From contig BRXU01000007.1 of assembly GCA_030267565.1 (NCBI GenBank), forward strand, positions 3,782,001 through 3,846,000: 64,000 bases of DNA, in the 5' to 3' direction. Position 1 is the stretch's first letter; each line of letters opens with the position of its first letter. The position numbers and the translations under genes were made by a program. This document shows, piece after piece, positions 23,171 to 36,441 of the stretch. The stretch comes from Pleodorina starrii. Taxonomy: Eukaryota > Chlorophyta > Chlorophyceae > Chlamydomonadales > Volvocaceae. The notes below the pieces were generated by a model. That model saw nothing but the letters and a program-made list of their open reading frames with translations, was not told the DNA's origin and did no database searches.

Positions 23171-23670
23171 CAACTACAGCAGCTCCCAATGCACAGGTTT
23201 CGTCTGGCTAAATGTGCGAATGCAGCGCAGGGTTGCTCAGCTGGTGCGTCAGACCAAAGTCACAGTCCATGCAGCCTACGGCAACGAAAGCCAAAGCACC
23301 CAAAACAACTGTGAACATGGGCACACTACACGCCATCGGAGATGCTCGGAGGTGCGCGTTCAGGTGCCTTCAGCGGTCGTCCGCGATCGGGAGCACGTTG
23401 ACTATCGCTATCACCCAGCTCGGCGCTATCCTTCTCCTCTCCTGGCGCAATGCCGCCATGTGACACAGAAACCGCCTGTGAGCGCGCAAGGTTGGGGGCA
23501 AGAACGGGATTAACGTTGCTTATCAGTCCCAGTTACGCGCCGGTTCCAGGGCGTTATCGGTTAACAGTGCCGGAAACGTGCCGGCGACGGAAAAAGTCCG
23601 CGTCCACGGCCGCCGCCCTCCGCCACCGCAAATTCAACACACAAAAAATATCGCAGCAAATGAAACCCAA

Positions 23671-26600
23671 TCACGACAAAGCAACAAAAGTTCCCGATAA
23701 AATCCGCCGACCCACCTGCAAGTTCACTCCCAGCTGTGCCGCGACGCGCCGAAGCGCCGGCAGCTCCAGTCGCGTGACGACGCTGACCACCAGGCCAGGC
23801 GCGCCCGCCCGCCCTGTCCGCCCCGCCCGGTGGGCGTACGACAGCGCGTCGGCCGGGGGCCCGAAATTGATGACGGCGTCGCAATCCGGCAGGTCCAGGC
23901 CGCGCGCGCCCAGGTCCGTGACTACCAACGCACGGAACACGCCGCGTCGGAAGGCGTCCATGATGTTTCCCCGCTCCATCTTGGTCAGCTTGCCGTGCAG
24001 AACAGACACCTGCGGAGCCCCGGCGCGCAGCCATGAGCCGTTCCATCCCAATCTCGCGGCAGCACGGTGGCGAGGAAGCTAAGCGCAAGGTGTCACGACC
24101 CAGACACGGCAGCCTCCCTCACCCCAAAAAGATCACCGGTGCATATCGGAAGACTGCCCTGTTCGCGGGTCTTGCGTCGCGGCCCTCACGCTCAATCAAC
24201 GTGCGTGCGCCTCACCCGGCGCCCCTGGTTGCCTCTCCCGTCAACTGCTGTACGTTGGATTGCTGGCCCGATCCCGCCCCACCCCGCCCCGCCCCTCGCA
24301 CCTGCATGCGGCGCGCCTCCAGCCTGTACTTGGTCACCATGGTTTGGTTCTGCTTGGGCACGAACAGCAGCACGCGCTCCGCCTGCAACGCGTGAATGAG
24401 CCGCCGTACTTTGTCCGTACGGTGCTTGGAATGTGCCAGGACGTACAGGTGCGCCAGATGGGGCGGCAGCACGCCGGATAGCGGCCCAGCAGACAGCGCG
24501 CCACCGCCATTGGGGCTGGCGCTGCTGCCGGGGTTACTGCTGGCTTCGGAGCTGGGGCTGGGGCTGGGGCCGTTGGTTTCGGAGGCAGCGGCGGCGGCGC
24601 CGCCAGCGGACCCCACTGCGCCACCGAACGCCTCCTGGCCGCCGCCGTGTGGCCCGCCCCACTGCGCCCCAGCGGCTGCGGCGGGCTGCGCGGCCGGCTC
24701 CTGTAGCGTCTGCAGGAGAGGCGGCGGCAGCGCCTGCAGGCTGGCAAGCACCACGAAGGCGGGGTCGGGGCACCAGGACGCGTAGCGGCCCGGGCCACGT
24801 GCGTCCAGGGAGGCGCTCACGATGACCGTCTGCCGCCCGCCTGTGGCGTTGCTGCTGCTACTGCTGCTGCTGCTGCTGCCAGTCTCGCCGGCGCCACTGG
24901 CGCCGGCGTCAGCAGCGGCGGCTCCGCCGGCAGCTGCCCCGCTGGCGCTGGCGACGGCGGCGAGCGGCGGCGGGTGCGGGTGTTGGTGCGCCCGACGGCC
25001 GACGTGGGCGGCGATGGTGTCGACGTGGTTTCGGAGCTCCTCCTGTCCGAACAGCTGGTCCACCTGCGGCACGAGCACACATCGGTGGCGCAGTGCCGTA
25101 GGGGTTTGGGTCAAGGCGTCGCGCTGTTGTCTGGTGGCAAATGCTGCAGGGCTCACTCTGTCCAGCGCGCAGGAGACCGACACCACGGCCCAGCACCCCG
25201 TTTTGTGGACTTGGCGGGATGCCGGCTGGACAGCCCCAGCTCCGCTCCCCGTCCCACCTTTCCCCGTTTCACCGTCACAGGTCGGGGCGGCCTATAGCTC
25301 CACACACACCGACAATAACGACGGTCTCCGTTTCGGACGTTCCTTCAAGCAGGGGCCAGCGAGCAGCCGTACGGCCCTTCCCCGGCGTGTGTATGCGTGC
25401 TGCGTGTTGCGGGGTCCGTTCACCAACGTCGCCTCCATGCCTCCGTCCGCGGTTTCGCGGTTATTACCTTGCTGCACGCACCTCGTCCAATACGAGCAGG
25501 GGGCAGCCCCACACGTGCAACGACCCACGGGTCACCATGTCCGCCACGCGACCCGGCGTGCCCACCACCACCAGCGGCCACGCGGCAGCGCCGCCGCCGC
25601 CGCCGCGGTCGTCACCGCCCGCCAGCGCCGCCTCCTGGCGCCTGGGGTTCGCGCCGCCGACCAGCTGCGCCACCAGCCGGCGGTTGGCGGGCGGCCCGGG
25701 CATCAGATCCTGCGCCGTGCGCTGGATTTGGATGCACAGCTCCCGGGAGGGTGCGACGATGACGGCCTGCGAGGCAGCCAGGCGGCGCCGGGATCGCGTG
25801 CGCGGTAACTGCGGCCGTGAGGAGAGAAGGCGAGGCAGCGCCGCAATACCGGTACATGGACGCCGGCTCCTGCGATGCCCGCAAGCTCCTGCACAGTATG
25901 TCTGATAGTCCTCCCAGCCCCGCAGCCACAGCCGCAGCCCTTCTAACTTGCCTGCGGCGCCCGGACCTGCCGTTTCAGCTCCGCGACAGTCGGCTGCCTC
26001 TCCCCGCCGTCGCTGCTGGTGCTGGTGCTGCTGCTGGCGGCGGCGGCCGTTTTGTTGGCGGCAGCAGCGGCGGCGGCGGCCGCCGCCGCGGCCCTGCGCC
26101 GCTCCAACGCCAGCTGAATGACGGGCAGCAGATACGCCAAGGTCTGGGGACAGAGCAGCGGCAGCGGCAGCGACGGAAGCAGTGCTGGTAGTGGGTGGCA
26201 TGAGCGGGGCCCAACCTCCAAGCGTGGTTCCGGTGTCTGGGTCTCAACACTTTGCGGGCCGCGGTCGAGGGCGAGCGGGTGTGCACAGCGACCCGCCCCA
26301 GCCCAGTGGCCAGTCTTGGGCTCAGCTGTTTGTGACTACCTGTCTGAGGCCCTCGACGGGGTCTTCGGGGTCGGAAGGAAGTCCTGGACGAGGTCCGGAC
26401 CAGCCCGCCCAGGAGCCCCCCCAGGGCCCCAGCGAAGACCGGCACCGTCCTTCAAAACCCCAACCCGGCCCCGCCTAGCTGCACCGCCTACCAGTCGCTG
26501 CCCCATCGGGATCGGTCCAGATGCGCCCGAGGTCCGCCCCACCGCATCGAATCACACCGCACCGCGCCGCGCCGCACCTTGCCCGAGCCAGTGCAGGACT

Positions 26601-27649
26601 TTATGGCCGTGTTGCGGCCGGACAGGATGAGGGGCAGCGCCTCCGCCTGTACCGGCAGCGCAGCTCGGAGGCCCTGCGTGGCCAGCCTCTCCTGCGGGAG
26701 GGCGGCAGTACAGGGCGGGAGCGAGGGAGGAAGGGTTGAGAGTGGCATACGGTGATGGTACTAGTTGCAGCAACTAGCCTGCAAAACCACTAGTATGGAA
26801 CCAAGCCATCAGACGCCGCAATGCTGCATGAGGGAGAGAGGGCGGGAAGACCGGCCGGGAACGCGTGAGCCTGGCAACGGGCGACGGGCGACAGCGAAGC
26901 GGGCTACTGAGGGGTCGGGTGCGCCCCGCGGGACCAGTCTTTCAGCGCCGCATCGGCTGGCGCTCTACAGGCGGGAGCCGGACAGGCGGATAGGCGCGCC
27001 GTGTTGGCACAAAGAGGCCTTTCGGCGAGGTCAGGGCAGCCGCCCAGTGCCGTACCTGCAGTTCAGATGATACGCCAAGGGAGGCGAAATCGGACGGGCA
27101 CGCTGGGCCCGCCCCGTGGGCATGGTTGGGCCCCGCGACCGACGATGACAAGGGGGCTGAAAGCGGCTGCCGAGGCGGTGGCGGCAGCGCCGCACGGGAC
27201 AGGGCTGAGAGGTGTCTCAGGGTTTGCTGCTGCTGTGACGGCGCCAGCGACGGAGGTTGTGGCGGCGGCGGTGGCCCCTGAGCTCCAAGCGTCGTCCAGT
27301 GTCGTCGGGGTGGCGCCCTGGTTGCTAGAGCGGTTGGCGGAGGCGCCGATGTCGCCGAAAGGGTTGCTGGCGACAAGAGGAGGCCGCATTTCGGTGGAGG
27401 TTTGGATGATGAGCTCGCGCCGTCGCTTCGGGGGCGGAAGGTGTCAGCGCGTCGGTGGTGTGGGTGAGGCGAGAAGTGTGCTGTGTCCGCCCAGGCGCTC
27501 GTCCAACCGGCGGTGTACCGCAAGAGCGGCGCGGCGAGTTCGCGGTAGCTTGTGACCGAGTCAACGGGACGGTGTTTGCTACAATGGATTGTCGCGCAGG
27601 AGATCAGTTGGCGCAAGAGCCCGCCAGCTGCTCTAGGCTTTCGTTGCAT
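23671..27649 (-). CDS. DEAD-box RNA helicase, RH58-like, probably chloroplastic
   Basis: An ATP-dependent RNA helicase. Six exons: 27649-27056, 26691-26578, 26143-25952, 25766-25482, 25063-24302, 24009-23671, about 761 residues. Residues 1-180 are Ser/Pro/Ala-rich, like a plastid transit peptide plus linker. Then come the Q-motif region (RLATQGLRAALPVQ), motif I SCTGSGK (230-236), Ia APSREL (305-310), Ib TPGR, II DEVD (394-397, split by an intron), III SAS, V TDLGARGLDL and VI HRAGRTGR (709-716). The TGSGKTLAYLLP junction and the DEVD form resemble plant RH58 more than other DEAD proteins. A low-complexity insertion of over 100 residues separates the two RecA-like domains. Intron 3 has a GC donor (CAG|GCAAGT). 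The 3' end is uncertain: an alternative donor at 23715 would change the last residues. Confidence 0.88.
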
Positions 27650-28462
27650 TCGGAGCGCGTCGCGACTTTATGCATAAAAGTGCTTCCTGAGGTACAGCAT
27701 ATATATTTGAGCAGGCGATCGCAGTTGCAGGTAGACGCGTAGACGAATTTACTTCCGAAGTGAGCCGTGCAAGCGGATACAAACCCGTACACTTCCCCTC
27801 GACAGTACAGAGCCTGGTGCTCTATCAGCGTACACATTGAATTTTGCAGAATTGGTTTGACAATTATATGGGGCGATTACACTACAATTGGAGCAGGGCT
27901 AATTGAGTCTTGCGCGCCCCTTAAGCCCATGACCACGCAGGTCCTGACCTCGTGCTGGGAGCAGTCACCTTGGTAGATGCGACGACGCGAGCATGGAAGG
28001 ATGTGCCTCGGCTGCAGCGCCTGTGTTGTCCGTCACGTCTAGGGGTTAAGAGACGTACTAGGCAAGAGACGCTGGCGCTGGCAAAGCAGTCAGTCGGATT
28101 GGTTAGGCAGAGGGCTTCACCATCCATAGGTTGTCAGCTCTTTTAAGCGCGGCCTGCTCTGGCACTGTAAACCCTGGACCCCTCCGCCGGACGCTGAAGG
28201 CGCGCGCAGCGGCAAAATGGACACAGTCATCGCCGACTGGCTTGCTTATAGCCCACAACGCGCTACAGATGCTGGTGACGACCTGGCTTGCGTGGACCAG
28301 TGGCTGAATTCCGGTGCGAATTGCCGGGCTTTTTCCGCCTGCACATTTAGCGCCGTCATCGTTTGCAACGCAACTTGTACAAGTTATACCTATGATGCAT
28401 ACTGGGGCACTTGATTCTTGATCGCTGTGGCAGCACTTTCCCGATGAGGCGCGCGCTCTTCC
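27650..28462. promoter_or_regulatory. divergent promoter region between the RH58-like helicase and the CCT protein
   Basis: 813 bp between divergent start codons. A TATATAT stretch at 27700-27707 lies about 50 bp upstream of the helicase ATG and may be its TATA element. Nothing equally clear was seen for the CCT gene. Short ORFs here have no recognisable product. Confidence 0.45.
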
Positions 28463-31400
28463 ATGACTTCCGCAGACCTTGGCGGTGGGCTTGTCCAGGA
28501 TGATATCGCTCAATCTCTGGAAGAGTTCACAGGCCAAGAGTTCTTTAACCACTCGCCACCGCCCTACGTAAGTGCCGGTGTAAGCGCGCGGGTCGAAGCC
28601 TCGCGCTGCCTAGGCAACCCGACGAGCCAAACCCCAGTCGCTCAAGCCCGCTACCCCTCCTCAAACTCGCCTGGCCGTCATGTGCCTACACGACTCCACC
28701 TCCCACAGACCGGTCAGGAAAATAAGGGCGCGCCCCTGCAGCAACTCTCTGCGTCCAGCCAACCTACCAGCAGCGGCGACGGCCCAAGCAGCGGCGACGG
28801 CCCGAGCAGCGGCGACGGCCCGAGCAGCAGCAGCGGCGTGTGCGGAGACACCTCGAGCTCCGGAATGGGTCATTTCAGTCGCGTCGGAGCGTTTCGAAGC
28901 TTCAGCGCGAATGACCTTCAGGTACGACGGCTAGGGTTCCTAAGGGAGATCTAGGTTCTCATCTGGCGTCATGTCGCTGGAGCGCCCCTGCGTAATCCAT
29001 TTCCTTCATTCACAAGTACTTGCGCCCACATCTTTTGCGTTCTTCAGCGTATCATCATGCTCACGTGCCCACGCGCTCACCTTATCTCCAACTTCCGCGT
29101 CCTTCAACGCTTGCTGCGTTCTGCGTTCTGCGTCTGTTCTTCGCAGCTCCTGCTCGAGCATCAGCAGCTGCAGGAGGCGAACCTGCTGCCGCCAGTCGCG
29201 GGCCTCAGCGCGCCGCCGCTCCAGTACGGCAGCCACATGGGCCTGGGCCTGGCGGGAGCCAGGGCGAGGGCGCGGCCGGCTCTGGAGTCCGTGCCCGAGG
29301 GCGCGCCGTCGCCGGTGGGTACCTTCGCCCCACCTTGCTCGCCTCCAAAGGTTCAGTGCCTGCTGGCCCGCCGTGGTCGTTAAGTCGCAGCTCGCCCGCC
29401 ATCGGCCCATGCGATTTGGCATGGAGCGTATTATGAGGCTTTTTGCATGGGATGTTTCTGTTCGCTCCTGCAGGGCGGACCTCTGCCCCAGCCTCCGTCG
29501 GCAATGGCCAACCACACCAGCATGATGGCCGCCGGGGACCGCAGCGGCGGCGAGGCCGAGTCCGGGACCGGCGCCTGCAGCCCCGCGCTCGGCGTGTCGG
29601 CAGGTGGGTCTGCATGCCAACCTCCCTGCACTGTACCTCCCACCCGCAGCCTGAGCGCGCGCCGGCGCGTGGTCGACAATTACAGCTGTGTCTGGTTGAG
29701 CAGGGCCGTTTCGTGCGCGCGACGCCTCCTCAGTCTCAAGCCTGCCGTGCGCCTCTTGTGCCGCTGCAGGTTCCCCCCAAGCAGCGTTCCCATCAGCGCC
29801 GCAGCAAGCGGCTACCGCCATCGCCGCAGCAGCCGCAGCCACCGCCTCCTATCAGGCTCCCGCAGCCGACTGCGGCGGCGTCGCCACGCCGGCGGCGTTG
29901 GTGGACCCTGCCGCTTCCGCGCAGCCCGCCGGGCCGCTATCGCCGGAGGCGAGCGGCAGCGGTGGCGGTGGCAGCATGCTTGGCTGTACCAGCAGCGGTG
30001 GGGGGCTGCGGCCCGTTCCGTCGACGGGGACGCTGGCGGCCCTGATGAGCAACACGCTCAGTTTCCAGCGGGAGGGATCGGACGAAAGCACCCAGCAGCA
30101 GCATCAGCAGCAAACGCTGCTGCAGCATGCTCCGTCGCCGCCGCTGCAGCAGCAACAAACGCAGCTGCAGCCGCAAGAAGCACAGCAGGAGCTGAGGCAT
30201 GCTGCCGGGGACGCGATGGCGGCGGCTGCGGGTGCGATGGCGGGCGTTGCGGCGCCGCATTTTCTGCCCACGCCGGCGGGCGCGACAGCTCCAGCGGCTT
30301 ATGGCTCCGGAGCCGCGGCCTCTTCCGCCGCGACGGCGGCGGCGGCGGCGGGCGTGTTTCCGCTGGGTGCGGTGCCAGCTTTTGTGCAGGTGCGGTGTAG
30401 AGCACTTGGGGGCGCCTCTGGAGAATGCCATGTCGAGCTTTGTTCGGCAGATGCATGGGCCGCATCCGGCGTTTCTCGTGCTATTGCTGTTGCTTTTGTT
30501 GTTGGGTTGTGTCATGCTATTTTGTCCCGCTTCTTCGCTTGTGCGTTGCACCTCGATTCCACGCACACCACTCTGCCCCACATCCGGCGGCCCCTGCCTC
30601 CCCTGCCCGCATCACGTCGGCCCGCAGCCCTTCGCCTTGCCGCAGCCTGTGGGCTTGTACGGCATGGCGCCGCCGCCGCCGCCGCAACTCTACTCCGCCG
30701 CGCCCTCCTTTCCGCCTGGCACCTATACCCTTGCCCTACCGATGCCGATGCCGCCGGCCCACTTGTAAGTTCCCACATTTACGGCCCGTACCACCTGCGC
30801 TGGAGCTAGAAGCGCTGGGTCTGTACATGTGCTTGCCGAAATGCTTGCGACAGCTCCGCCTGTTCGCCAACCCTTGTTTGCGCGCTCCGTTGGCTTCGGA
30901 GCCGCGGGATAAGGCTGCGAGTCGTCAATGTGGGTTTGGCCTCGAGTGACTGAGTTCAGCGGTGCCTTGAAGAGCGATTTCGTGCCGGGGGCCGGCGTCC
31001 GCGGGAGCCAACCAGGGTACAGACTAGAGCGGAGCGGAAAGCCTGGCCACCGGCTGCCAGGCGTTGCCAGGCGAAGAAGCCGGGTGGCGGAAAACCCTCG
31101 GAAGTAGCGCTTTCGGATATGGACCTACATGGGGTGCTGTGCTGCGCAGGCTGGCGGGTCCGACAACGGCAGGCGACGACGCCGCATCGACGGCGGCATC
31201 CACTGCCACGGCGACCCCACCGGCGGCGGCGCCGGCGCCTGCCGGCTGCGAGGCAGTGGCTTATTCCGCCAGCGCCGCCGCCGGCGCCTCTCCCGCCCGG
31301 GGGCTGCGCAAGAGCCAGAGCGCGCTGGAGCTGTGCGCCTGGCGCTCGGCATCCTTGGAGCTGCCGTCCGACGTCGCGGAGGAGGGCACGGCGGGGGTGG

Positions 31401-32874
31401 GAGCGACGGGCCAGAAGGTGGGTTGCCTTTAACTGAGGGTTTGATTCTGGACTGGACGCTTGTCGTGTCGGTAAATTACAGAAAGCACATACGGTAGACA
31501 GTGTCGAGACCTGGCGGAAGGACTTTCTGGTGTCTGGCACCATCCGGCCAGCCGGCCCGTACCGACGGCGGGAAAGGCTTCTGCAGATGCTATGCAACGG
31601 CCCCGCCGAGCACTGCATACTGCCACCTCCGTTGCACGGCCTGCATACCCTTGACCGGCACCCTGGGCCTTGTCTTCACCCGCGCTGCACCGCCACGCGG
31701 CGCAATGTCGGCGGCCTCCTCGCACCGCTCCGCGCCACTCCGCTCCGCTGTGCAGCTGATTGGGCGGCTGACGCCGGAGGAGCGGCTGCAGCGCATCCTG
31801 CGCTACCGCAACAAACGCAACATGCGCAATTTCAACCGGGAGGTCAAGTACCAGTGCCGCAAGACGCTCGCCGACTCGCGACCGCGCGTGGGCGGCCGCT
31901 TCGCACGCAACGACGATCCCAACTCAGTGCTGCCGCACCAGACCAAGAAGGCGCAGCGCATGCGGCAGGGCCCCGCCGGTGCCACAGGTGCCGGTGGCGC
32001 GAAAACCGCGATGTCCGACGCGCACCAGCACCAGTGGCAGCAAGCAGCCAGGGAGGCTCCGCCGCCGCCGCCGCCGCCGCAGCAGCAGTCCGGGGCCGTG
32101 AAGGCCGCAAGCAGCGCCAGCACGACGAGCACCAACAGCGGCGACAACAACCAAGCCGCGATAACCTGTGTCAGTTCCGGCGCCGCGGCGGCGGCGGCGT
32201 TCGTCGGCAGGCCGGCGCTAGGGCCGGCGGCCGCCGCCGCCAGCAGGCTGGCGCTGCAGCACCCGCACGCGGTCAGCGTCTTCAGCACCGGTCAGTGCGG
32301 TCTGCCCTTCTCGTACGGCATCCCGGGGATGCCGTACAACACGGCGCATGGGCTGGTGCCGGGCGCCGGGCGGCATCCGGCGCCGCCGGGGCCGTCGTTT
32401 GGCGCCCTGCCCCACGGCATTGACGCTGCGGCGCTGCACCACCACTACGCCGTCGTGAACGCCGCTGCGCAGGCGGCGGCACAGGGCGTGTATGCCCACT
32501 TGGGGATGGCGGCGCCGGTGGCGGCGGTACCGCCGCTGCACGTCCCCGGTCTGGCGGCGGGCACCTTCGGCGCCGGTCCTGTGCCGGCTGTCGCCGCCGC
32601 CGCTGCGGCGCCGCTGGTGCCCGCGAAGGCCGATGTGAGCTGCGCTGACGCACGTGCCGCCGGCCCGGCAATGGTTATGGCGGTGCCCCAGCAGGGCGTG
32701 GTCTCTGCTGACGTTGCACCGCCGCCCCGGGTGGATGCGCTCGCGCTCGGTGGGCTCTGGACGCATCAGGAGGTGGACATGGGGGCGCAGGCCGCGGCGG
32801 TTGCCGCGCAGCCGGAGGCGGCGGCGGCGCCCGTCACCTCCGCCGGCGCGACAGGCATGCTCGTGGACGGCTGA
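28463..32874 (+). CDS. CCT-motif protein, probable transcriptional regulator
   Basis: Eight exons: 28463-28567, 28709-28921, 29147-29314, 29474-29603, 29770-30389, 30628-30764, 31150-31417, 31756-32874. Phases agree and predict about 919 residues. The CCT motif (about 558-600) reads RYRNKRNMRNFNREVKYQCR then KTLADSRPRVGGRFARND. This is the basic motif shared by CONSTANS, CO-like and TOC1 proteins, which mediates nuclear import and contacts with NF-Y-type DNA complexes. No B-box zinc finger or receiver domain is visible, so it belongs to the CCT-only class. The rest is low complexity: four SSGDGP-like units at 28785-28830, poly-Gln, and Ala/Gly/Pro runs after the CCT. Known CCT proteins act in photoperiod and clock control; that role here is inference. 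No TGTAA was found within 3 kb after the stop. Confidence 0.85.
28785..28830 (+). repeat. in-frame tandem repeat in CCT exon 2
   Basis: A unit AGCAGCGGCGACGGCCC is repeated about three to four times and encodes Ser-Ser-Gly-Asp-Gly-Pro units. Such arrays vary readily in copy number. Confidence 0.75.
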
Positions 32875-33498
32875 TGGCGTCATTTGCCGCGGTGAGCTGA
32901 GCGAGGGAGAGGGAGAGATGCGTTGCCAGGAAGGCGCGTGCGTGCGCGCCCCGTTGCTGGATGTGGCCTGGCCGTGAGGCGGCCGGGCCACGGCGGCGGC
33001 GTCGTTGTTCAGGCCCGCGGCTGCGGCTGCGGGTGGCGGCTGGTGGCTGGCAGCGCACCGGCGCTCTAGAGCAGCAGCTGACGGTCCTCCGCCCGCGTCG
33101 TGGAGTTGAGTGGAGGCTTCCTCGCCGGTTTCCTAATCGCCCTGGAACGCGCGATCCATCGCGCGATCCAGGGCAATCCAGTTGTCGTCGCGGCGCTTGC
33201 GATGCGATGCGGCGCCCCTGCGGACATCCATACCGTACTGCGTTTTTCACCGCGTCTGTATCGCACTGCGTGGTTCGCGCCTTTTGTGCCGTCGCCTTGC
33301 TGAGGAACGGTACTGTGGCTTTCTTTGGACGATGCTTTTGGGACCGTGACGAGCCCGCTGCCCATGCGGGCCGTGTCGTGCTGAGACGCACGGCGACCAA
33401 TGTATATGAGTATACACGGCCGGGCCTCTGGCGACTTGCGCGAGGTCCTTCTTTTCCCCTTCAAATCGGCCGCCATTTTACTTCTTTATATACAGTAT

Positions 33499-33645
33499 GG
33501 GTGCGCGAGAAGAAGAAACATATTTAGAGGGGTTGTGACTTGGGGTGCGCAGAGAAGAGAGTATCGGAGAGCTGCGGCTCGAGAGTGCGCGGAGAAGAAG
33601 AAAGTATCGGAGAGTTGCGGCTTGGGGTGTGTGTAGAGAGGATCG
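33499..33645. repeat. tandem repeat of about 43 bp
   Basis: Three to four diverged units share GGGTGCGCGGAGAAGAAG and GTATCGGAGAGNTGCGGCT blocks at a spacing of about 43 bp. It lies downstream of the CCT gene. Confidence 0.7.
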
Positions 33646-34987
33646 TTTTGGTAGGTGAGGTTGGTTCGATGTCATGGGCCAGACCTGGGCGTCGAACGCT
33701 GCGGCGTGGCATTGAGTGCAGCCCGCCCTGGTTGAGCATGTGCGAGGCACGTGCCCCAGTGGCTTGGCATGCGAGCAGGAACACAAATGATGAGAAGTGA
33801 TGGGACGGTGAACGTACAGAGGTGGAGCCATGGCAGCTGAACACAGCCGGCTGCGAAGTTTTGAAAGTAATCTATATTACCGTTACCGGCCGCCGCAGTA
33901 ACGTCACTGCGACAGCAGCCTTGCGCGAGAGAGAGGGACGGCGATGACGCGATGAGATGAAGCGAATTACCGCCTGAAACTGCGGAGCGGGACGATACCG
34001 TTCACCCATGCTGATTGCTCGGCTGGCATTTCCTCAGAAGCCGGAGGGACGGAGAGAGAAAAAGATTTTGCGCGTCCAGCGGCGGCGGCGGTGGCGGCTG
34101 TGATGCTGCCAATTTTGTGACCCCGCCTGCTGCTTGCGTTGGACAACTAATTTGTATGTTGTACTCCGCTGTCAAACTGAGGGCTGCTGAGCTGAGGTTC
34201 GGGGGGAGTGTGAGCTCAGCGCCGAGTTGCCACGCATTGCTGTGTGTCTGCTTTTGGGGGTGCTGTTTTTGGAGAGGACTGCCGTGCCTGGAACCGGCCT
34301 TCCGTTTTTGTCTGCACCTGTGCCCTTTGCCGCTGCGGCAGCCGGGCTCTCACTTTGGCAGGACCTTAATAGCATGTGGATCGGATGGCTCTTCTTTCCG
34401 GTGGTCAGCGACACTGTTGGGCGCCTAGGGGCGCCCAAAAGCCCCGAGTGAAGAGGTGGTGAGGATGAAGGATAGAGTCGGTAGGTCAGTACGCCGGACG
34501 TCCATGGGGACGGGGCGTTATGATGGCCCCAACCCTTGTGTCTCACATTTTTTGTGCTTTTCGTTGCGGAAAGCCTCGTGTTTGAGAGCCTGCTGGCGCG
34601 GGATGATGCTTCGGTGTGTGATATATTTGCAGACATTTCGAAGGCCCAAACGTATGTTTTTGGTTGTGCGCTACGGCTGCTGTGCCCGGTATGTGTGGCG
34701 TGTTGTGATTTGAGTGCGCGGACTGCGCTGCGGTTGTGACTTGCTTGTGCTGGCGTTTTTCGTTAGTGTTGGGAGCAGGGACCTAATGCATGTCGGGCTT
34801 GTTAGTTTCGGGGTAGATGCAAGGGCGGGGTGCTCGGAGGCGGCACTCGTCGGTGGCGTTGTTCGCCCTCCGGCGCCCGCTTTGGCGCACTCGCCGCTGC
34901 CACAGGGCCAGTTGAAATTTCACGCATGATGATGGTGGGGTGGTGGTGGGTGACGATGGTGTCCATATAAGGACGGTTTCGCGCTGT

Positions 34988-35030
34988 TGCAGCAGTAGCA
35001 GCAGCTGCTGCTGCTGCTGCTGCAGCAGCT
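34988..35030. repeat. CAG/CTG triplet array with inverted symmetry
   Basis: CAG repeats run into CTG repeats and back to CAG, so the tract can fold on itself. It is non-coding in any supported model. Confidence 0.7.
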
Positions 35031-36419
35031 CGCGGCGCCTGGGCCGTGCTGGTGACGGCGCTTGCTGGGGCCTAGTGAGGGCGAAGTGAAGTTGAGCTCT
35101 GCCTGTCCGGTCCTTCGCCCTGCTGAACACAAGCAGGCGGGGCCTCACTATTACGTCAAAACAATGGCTGGTTGATGGCCGTCTTGATAAGAAGCCTTCA
35201 GTTGTCAACGGTGGTATGTTGCGGAACGCCCCCGCCGGGCGCTGCCGCTGTGAATACGATTCAAGATTTGCTCGAGTTGCGTCGTCGTCGTCGTCATGTT
35301 TACATGCGGAGGGTGCGGCTGTGCTGTGCAGCCTGCTCTCTGCCGCACAGGAGGGCTTCAAAATATTTCGTTTTCTGGTGGGTGTGGACGTGCGTTTCCG
35401 ACCCAGCTCGACAGTGATGGGGTCCCGCTAGTCCGCCACACGGCCCGTCACATATCTATTGCTTTTCACAACGCTGCACGTTGGTTGTTTTACAATACCG
35501 GTATGGTGTGGGCGCATGTTGGTAGTTTTTGCCCCGCCGTTGATGGAGAGCAACCTTGATTACCCGAGAAGAGACTTGAGTTGTTTGCACTACAGTATAC
35601 ACTGTAGCTTTTGCGGTACAGTATGCATTGGTCACGACGGACTAGGGGCAGGCGTGTTGTCGAAGGATTTGTGTGCGTGTGTGAGGGATGGGTTGGGCTG
35701 TTCGTTCTTGCTCCGATGACTCACATGAGGCGAGTCCGGCTTGTTCTTTGAGGATTTGGTGTTGTGGATGTAGTGGTGATGATGGTGATGCGGCCGCGGG
35801 AAGAGGTGATACGGTGGGCCGACGTCGTGGGCAGAGCTGGATTTGCCTTTTCCCAGGTAGATCCAGCAGGGACTGCACCTGTGGTGGACACCAGCCAGAC
35901 ACAGGCTAGAAGGGACGGATTTGGACAATTTCAGATAACTTCACGTTGCCATGAAGTAGACCGAGCTTCGCAAATATTGCTCGGCACTGTCTGTAAGAAG
36001 CTAATGCTGGATTTACATGACACGTTACGTTATCACTTTACAGGAAACGTGGTCAGTTCGCATGGGGTAACGGGTCCGTGTCATGCTGAGTATCGCGTTC
36101 GGGGAAGCATTCGCTGGGGCCTTGGCCTGGCGGCCATTACTCAACACTATCACCGAATTGACTTTAAAATCTGCAACACAGCGCGCGAGCTCGAACATTG
36201 CTATATCACGCACGGCCATAATGTCCTCTGCTTGTTTAATGCAATCCCGTGCTACGCGTATTTGCTCATCAGAGAATTGCGTGGTCATGTCCATTAATGA
36301 ATAGCTGCCTAAGTGACCAAAGCTGCTGGGGCACATATAACGAACCGATACAAGGCCAGGCAGTTATGTGAATACCTTTTATGATAAGTGCGCGGGAACA
36401 GCGCTGGAGGATGCGTGCC

Positions 36420-36441
36420 GTACTATTTTCCAAAATAGTAC
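36420..36441. repeat. inverted repeat, 10-bp arms, 2-bp spacer
   Basis: GTACTATTTT and AAAATAGTAC flank CC. It lies between two head-to-head ORF-like tracts of unusual composition. Confidence 0.75.

Noticed and set aside
27063..27389. Alternative reading frame over helicase exon 1
   Set aside because: Only the other frame joins in phase to the Q-motif exon (SLGVSSELQ to ERLATQGL).
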